9,039 nt of DNA from positions 1 through 9,039 of the forward strand of contig DIUF01000102.1 in assembly GCA_002422285.1 (NCBI GenBank), written 5' to 3'. The notes beneath the pieces were generated by a model. It was not told where the DNA came from, did not search any database, and worked only from the letters and a program-made list of their open reading frames with translations. Positions within the stretch are counted from its first letter, which is position 1. The number at the start of each line of letters is the position of its first letter. The DNA is from Flavobacteriales bacterium UBA6165 (GTDB lineage Bacteria > Bacteroidota > Bacteroidia > Flavobacteriales_D > Crocinitomicaceae). Below, in pieces: positions 7,027 through 9,039 of this stretch. The position numbers were made by a program, and so were the translations under genes.

Positions 7027-7043
7027 ATCTTAATTTTGTAGTG

Positions 7044-7075
7044 CAAATAACCGAATAATTTTTGGTTTTGGCAAG
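7044..7075 (-). promoter_or_regulatory. Promoter of the DUF4293-ABC-F operon
   Basis: On the minus strand CTTG (7072-7075) and GTTATTTG (7044-7051) are separated by 20 bp, matching the Bacteroidota -33/-7 arrangement with one mismatch in the -7 TA. The -7 box lies about 17 bp before the ATG at 7026, implying a short leader. Confidence 0.55.
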
Positions 7076-7134
7076 ATGAATCTGCGCAAGGCGAATATTA
7101 AAATAAATCTTAAAATACAATGCTTGCATAGTTT

Positions 7135-7142
7135 TATATTTG
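7135..7142 (+). promoter_or_regulatory. -7 promoter box of the patatin-like gene
   Basis: TATATTTG is an exact TAnnTTTG match 31 bp before the ATG at 7174. No clear -33 element is present at 19-21 bp upstream. It is divergent from the DUF4293 promoter in a shared 147-bp gap. Confidence 0.55.
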
Positions 7143-7173
7143 TTATAGTGCTTGATTTTTTATATATTGCGCT

Positions 7174-8079
7174 ATGCGAAACAAGAAATACAGAGTTGTG
7201 TTGTCCATAGATGGTGGAGGAATCAAGGGTATAGTACCTTTGGTGATTCTGGACCACATTGTAGAAAACTTTAAAGCCATCGGTAAAAAGGTAATTATTC
7301 CGGATTTGGTGGATTTATTCGCCGGATCATCTACTGGCAGTGTGATTTGTGCTTCGTTGATGCACAAGAACCGCGACGGTAAGCAGCAATTCAAGATTAA
7401 GGATGTTTTGAATTTGTATCTGACCAAGGGACCACAGATATTTCGCAAGGAATTTTCGGAGTACTACAACAGGGGAAACAATCCTTTAAAAGTGGTGTTA
7501 CAACGCAATTTTGGTAGCACCATGCTATCAGATTTGCATCCCGAATTTATGTTTTTGAGTTACGATTTGGTTGAAAACGAGCCTTATTTGTTCTCCAAAA
7601 AATCGAGCGATATCGGAGAGGTTTCAGTGGCTGAAGCATTGATTGCAAGCACAGCTGTGCCGGGCTATTATCCCCCCATCAAAATGCGTCAATATGAGTT
7701 GGCAGATGGTATGTTGGCCTGTAAGAATCCTGGGAAATTTGCTTACAACTACGCCAAGTTGTGCTTTCCCGGTGAAACTGTATTGATGATTTCTTTGGGC
7801 ACGGGCTTCAAAAAAGATGAACGTAAAGATTGGATTGAAGACGAAGTGTGTAAAGCCCACGAGTATTTGTACAACATCAGCCAAATTGACCGCGACTTTT
7901 ATTATTTGCGTTTGCAGCCAGAATTGAAAAGAGCATCTTCCGATATCGATGATACGAGTCAAGAGAATTTGAAGGCTCTGGTTGACGATACCTTGGATTA
8001 CATCAATAGCACAGCTCATTTTGGACGACTTTTCGATTTAATGCACATAAAATTCGGTATGAAGTACGCGCATATTTGA
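7174..8079 (+). CDS. Patatin-like phospholipase (Ser-Asp lipid acyl hydrolase)
   Basis: This 301-residue protein has the patatin catalytic set. The oxyanion loop is DGGGIKG (13-19). The nucleophile elbow is GSSTG (51-55), with Ser53 as nucleophile. The catalytic Asp178 is in ADGM. The usual motif there is DG[GA] followed by a NNP, whereas here Met follows the Gly and the downstream residues are CKNP. A MISLGTG strand (205-211), also typical of the family, is present. No signal peptide, membrane segment or barrel domain is visible, so it is a cytosolic or peripheral enzyme expected to release fatty acids from phospholipids. It has its own -7 box and is divergent from DUF4293. Cytosolic patatins serve as CBASS effectors (CapV), but no cyclase or other defence gene lies nearby, so a general lipid-metabolism role is just as likely. 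Confidence 0.93.
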   Translation: MRNKKYRVVLSIDGGGIKGIVPLVILDHIVENFKAIGKKVIIPDLVDLFAGSSTGSVICASLMHKNRDGKQQFKIKDVLNLYLTKGPQIFRKEFSEYYNRGNNPLKVVLQRNFGSTMLSDLHPEFMFLSYDLVENEPYLFSKKSSDIGEVSVAEALIASTAVPGYYPPIKMRQYELADGMLACKNPGKFAYNYAKLCFPGETVLMISLGTGFKKDERKDWIEDEVCKAHEYLYNISQIDRDFYYLRLQPELKRASSDIDDTSQENLKALVDDTLDYINSTAHFGRLFDLMHIKFGMKYAHI

Positions 8080-8087
8080 AAAATATA

Positions 8088-8095
8088 TACTTTTG
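8088..8095 (+). promoter_or_regulatory. -7 promoter box of the cysteine-rich small gene
   Basis: TACTTTTG is an exact TAnnTTTG match 22 bp before the ATG at 8118 and only 8 bp after the patatin stop codon. Its last base is also the first base of the 19-bp palindrome at 8095-8113. Transcription should therefore start inside that palindrome. The -33 element is weak, which would fit a regulated promoter. Confidence 0.55.
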
Positions 8096-8113
8096 TTTAG
8101 AATAATTCTAAAC
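8095..8113. promoter_or_regulatory. 19-bp palindrome with FUR-family-like 7-1-7 core (putative operator)
   Basis: GTTTAGAATAATTCTAAAC is a perfect inverted repeat with 9-bp arms and one central base. Its core TTAGAAT-A-ATTCTAA has the 7-1-7 form of FUR-family operators, whose published Bacillus consensus sequences share AATnATT (PerR box TTATAATnATTATAA). It differs from the PerR consensus at one position per arm. It overlaps the end of the -7 box and the expected transcription start, a classic repressor position. No T-run follows on the plus strand, so it is a poor terminator. The identity of the regulator is inference. Confidence 0.55.
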
Positions 8114-8117
8114 AACG

Positions 8118-8264
8118 ATGCGTCACTACGATTTCCCAGTCCTTGAGTCCATTTTACCTATGGAAAGCGCCTGCACTCCTTGTGCTTGCGATGAAAAGAA
8201 AAGCAAATGTTGCAAGAGCTACAAAAAGAAAGGTAGGTTCTGCAAATCTTGTCCGAAGAAATAA
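8118..8264 (+). CDS. Cysteine-rich 48-residue protein, possibly metal-binding
   Basis: ATG 8118 opens a 48-codon frame ending TAA at 8262-8264. The protein has seven cysteines (C19, C22, C24, C31, C32, C42, C45) arranged CxxCxC, CC and CxxC. The second half is very lysine-rich, ending KKKGRFCKSCPKK. The CC-x-x-Y-KKKG-x-x-C-xx-CP pattern resembles short tails I recall in Bacteroidota small proteins, but I cannot name a family. No signal peptide is present. An internal ATG (codon 15, position 8160) would still include all cysteines. It has its own -7 box, a putative FUR-type operator at its start site, and a strong terminator 17 bp after the stop, so it is a self-contained transcription unit. 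Binding of Fe, Zn or Cu, or a redox role, is inferred from cysteine content only. Confidence 0.75.
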   Translation: MRHYDFPVLESILPMESACTPCACDEKKSKCCKSYKKKGRFCKSCPKK

Positions 8265-8280
8265 AGAAACATTACATTAA

Positions 8281-8313
8281 AAAAGCCGCGCTTGAAAATC
8301 AAACGCGGCTTTT
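8281..8313. terminator. Strong bidirectional intrinsic terminator
   Basis: AAAAGCCGCG (8281-8290) and CGCGGCTTTT (8304-8313) are perfectly complementary. The loop contains a further TTGA/TCAA pair. The GC-rich stem is followed by TTTTAAATTTT on the plus strand and by six T residues on the minus strand. It serves both the cysteine-rich gene (+) and the HU pair (-), which converge here. Confidence 0.9.
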
Positions 8314-8333
8314 AAATTTTCGGTGAATTTTGA

Positions 8334-8606
8334 TTAGTTCACTGAACCTTTCAAACCTGCACCAGCTTTGAAAGTTGGTACTTTCTTAGCAGCAATTTTG
8401 ATTTCTTTACCCGTTTGTGGGTTACGGCCTGTGCGTGCTGGCTTACTGTTTACAGAAAATGTTCCGAAACCGATAAGCGCTACGTTGTCACCTTTTTTCA
8501 AAGATCCTGAAACAGCACCTGTGATACCGTCTAAAGCCCTTTTAGCATCTGCATTTGTCAAGCCTGCGCTCGCTGCAATAGCTGAAATTAGTTCTGATTT
8601 GTTCAT
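8334..8606 (-). CDS. HU family DNA-binding protein (downstream paralogue)
   Basis: This 90-residue protein is a full-length HU, a nucleoid-associated dimer that bends DNA. Visible features are the helical N-terminus MNKSELISAIAASAGL, the turn GFGTF (46-50), and the beta-arm signature RTGRNPQTGKEIKIAAKKVPTFKAG (58-82) with the intercalating Pro63. The C-terminus is AGLKGSVN. The start ATG (complement 8604-8606) is preceded by an A-rich leader without a Shine-Dalgarno motif. It lies 45 bp downstream of a second HU gene on the same strand and ends before a strong bidirectional terminator. It has probably been cotranscribed with that paralogue since a local duplication. Confidence 0.96.
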   Translation of the reverse strand: MNKSELISAIAASAGLTNADAKRALDGITGAVSGSLKKGDNVALIGFGTFSVNSKPARTGRNPQTGKEIKIAAKKVPTFKAGAGLKGSVN

Positions 8607-8651
8607 AGTTTTTTTGTTTTAAATGTGATACTTGTTTTGTTGGCGTACCGA

Positions 8652-8921
8652 CTAGATTTGATTAGTCAAATCAGCACCTGCCTTGAAACGCACTACGTTT
8701 TTCGCAGCAATTTTAATTTCTTGCCCTGTTTTTGGGTTACGACCCGTTCTAGCAGCTCTTTTAGAAACCGACCAAGAACCAAATCCGATTAAAGAAACGC
8801 GGTCACCTCCTTTTAAGGCACCTTCAATAGCTGATGTAAATCCATCAACAGCTTTTTTTGCATCCGCCTTAGACAAGCCAGACCCGGCTGCTACTGCATC
8901 AATCAATTCTGCTTTGTTCAT
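8652..8921 (-). CDS. HU family DNA-binding protein (upstream paralogue)
   Basis: This 89-residue HU-family protein shows MNKAELIDAVAAGSGLSKADAKK, GFGSW (46-50), RTGRNPKTGQEIKIAAK (58-74) and the intercalating Pro63. Compared with its neighbour, the phenylalanine in GFGxF is Trp50 and the conserved Pro at position 77 is Val (NVVRF instead of KVPTF). The arm base is also more basic (SKRAARTG versus NSKPARTG). The two copies have therefore diverged and may form homo- or heterodimers. A textbook Bacteroidota promoter lies upstream at 8960-8990. A short inverted repeat, GATTTGA-4-TCAAATC (8655-8672), overlaps its last codons but lacks a T-run, so readthrough into the second HU gene is expected. 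Confidence 0.95.
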   Translation of the reverse strand: MNKAELIDAVAAGSGLSKADAKKAVDGFTSAIEGALKGGDRVSLIGFGSWSVSKRAARTGRNPKTGQEIKIAAKNVVRFKAGADLTNQI

Positions 8922-8959
8922 AATAAAAAATTTTAAAGTTTGTAAATAAAATTCGTGAG

Positions 8960-8990
8960 CAAATATAGACTTTAGACCTTGTCAAACAAA
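8960..8990 (-). promoter_or_regulatory. Canonical Bacteroidota promoter of the HU pair
   Basis: On the minus strand TTTG (8987-8990) is separated by 19 bp from TATATTTG (8960-8967), an exact match to the TTTG-N19-TAnnTTTG consensus. The leader to the ATG at 8921 is about 30 nt, AT-rich, with no Shine-Dalgarno motif. This is the best promoter in the window and fits a highly expressed nucleoid protein. The rest of 8991-9039 shows no supportable gene. Confidence 0.8.
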
Positions 8991-9039
8991 TACTTCCCAA
9001 TAAAATCAAGGGTTTTGTTGAAAACTAGAGCCAAATGTT

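Noticed and set aside
7174..8079. Patatin gene as a CBASS effector (CapV) of a defence island
   Set aside because: No nucleotidyltransferase cyclase, Cap2/Cap3 or other defence gene lies within the window. Neighbours are DUF4293 and HU genes.
8095..8113. 19-bp palindrome as a transcription terminator of the patatin gene
   Set aside because: No T-run follows on the plus strand, the stem is AT-rich with a minimal loop, and the element overlaps a -7 box, so an operator fits better.
8655..8672. Inverted repeat GATTTGA-4-TCAAATC as a terminator between the HU genes
   Set aside because: It lies in the last codons of the upstream HU gene and is not followed by a T-run. It is probably an accident of the coding sequence.
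8368..8949. Long open frames antisense to the two HU genes
   Set aside because: They mirror conserved HU codons on the other strand and are similar to each other only because the HU genes are paralogues.
8972..9037. C-terminal fragment of an upstream minus-strand gene (frame reading LALVFNKTLDFIGKYLFDKV)
   Set aside because: It is protein-like, but 22 open codons are too few to support, and it overlaps the -33 box of the HU promoter.

Overview
The window looks like chromosomal DNA from a low-to-medium GC member of the Bacteroidota, most likely order Flavobacteriales. I infer this from protein families and promoters, not from an rRNA or marker gene. The supporting families are a DUF4293 membrane protein, a DUF2490 outer-membrane protein, a carboxypeptidase-regulatory-like secreted protein, PorT/OMP_b-brl-type barrels and two HU paralogues. 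Several genes are preceded by the Bacteroidota -7 box TAnnTTTG, and Shine-Dalgarno sequences are largely absent. No rRNA, tRNA, CRISPR array, insertion sequence or phage gene was seen.

Layout. Positions 1-1243 (+) hold a secreted protein with a carboxypeptidase-D regulatory-like fold, open at the left edge, and a multi-pass membrane protein. They converge on a DUF2490 outer-membrane protein (1256-1948, -). A divergent promoter region leads to a three-gene (+) cluster at 2069-3933: a YdjA-like nitroreductase, a small protein with one membrane segment, and an outer-membrane beta-barrel. A conserved-type hypothetical gene follows (4039-4440, +). Next comes a 116-bp convergent gap built almost entirely of degenerate 7-bp tandem repeats, in inverted orientation around a perfect 16-bp palindrome. 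On the minus strand, 4557-7026 is a two-gene operon, DUF4293 then a Uup-type ABC-F ATPase. Divergent from it is a patatin-like phospholipase (7174-8079, +).

The most interesting region is 8080-8313. A perfect TAnnTTTG -7 box is immediately followed by a perfect 19-bp palindrome with a 7-1-7 core like FUR-family (Fur/PerR/Zur) operators. This precedes a 48-residue protein with seven cysteines, and a strong bidirectional terminator follows. It reads as a compact metal- or redox-controlled small-protein cassette. The right end (8334-8990, -) has two tandem HU genes behind a textbook Bacteroidota promoter.

Most of the content is ordinary housekeeping and envelope genes. The non-routine signals are the operator plus cysteine-rich microprotein and the heptad repeat structure.
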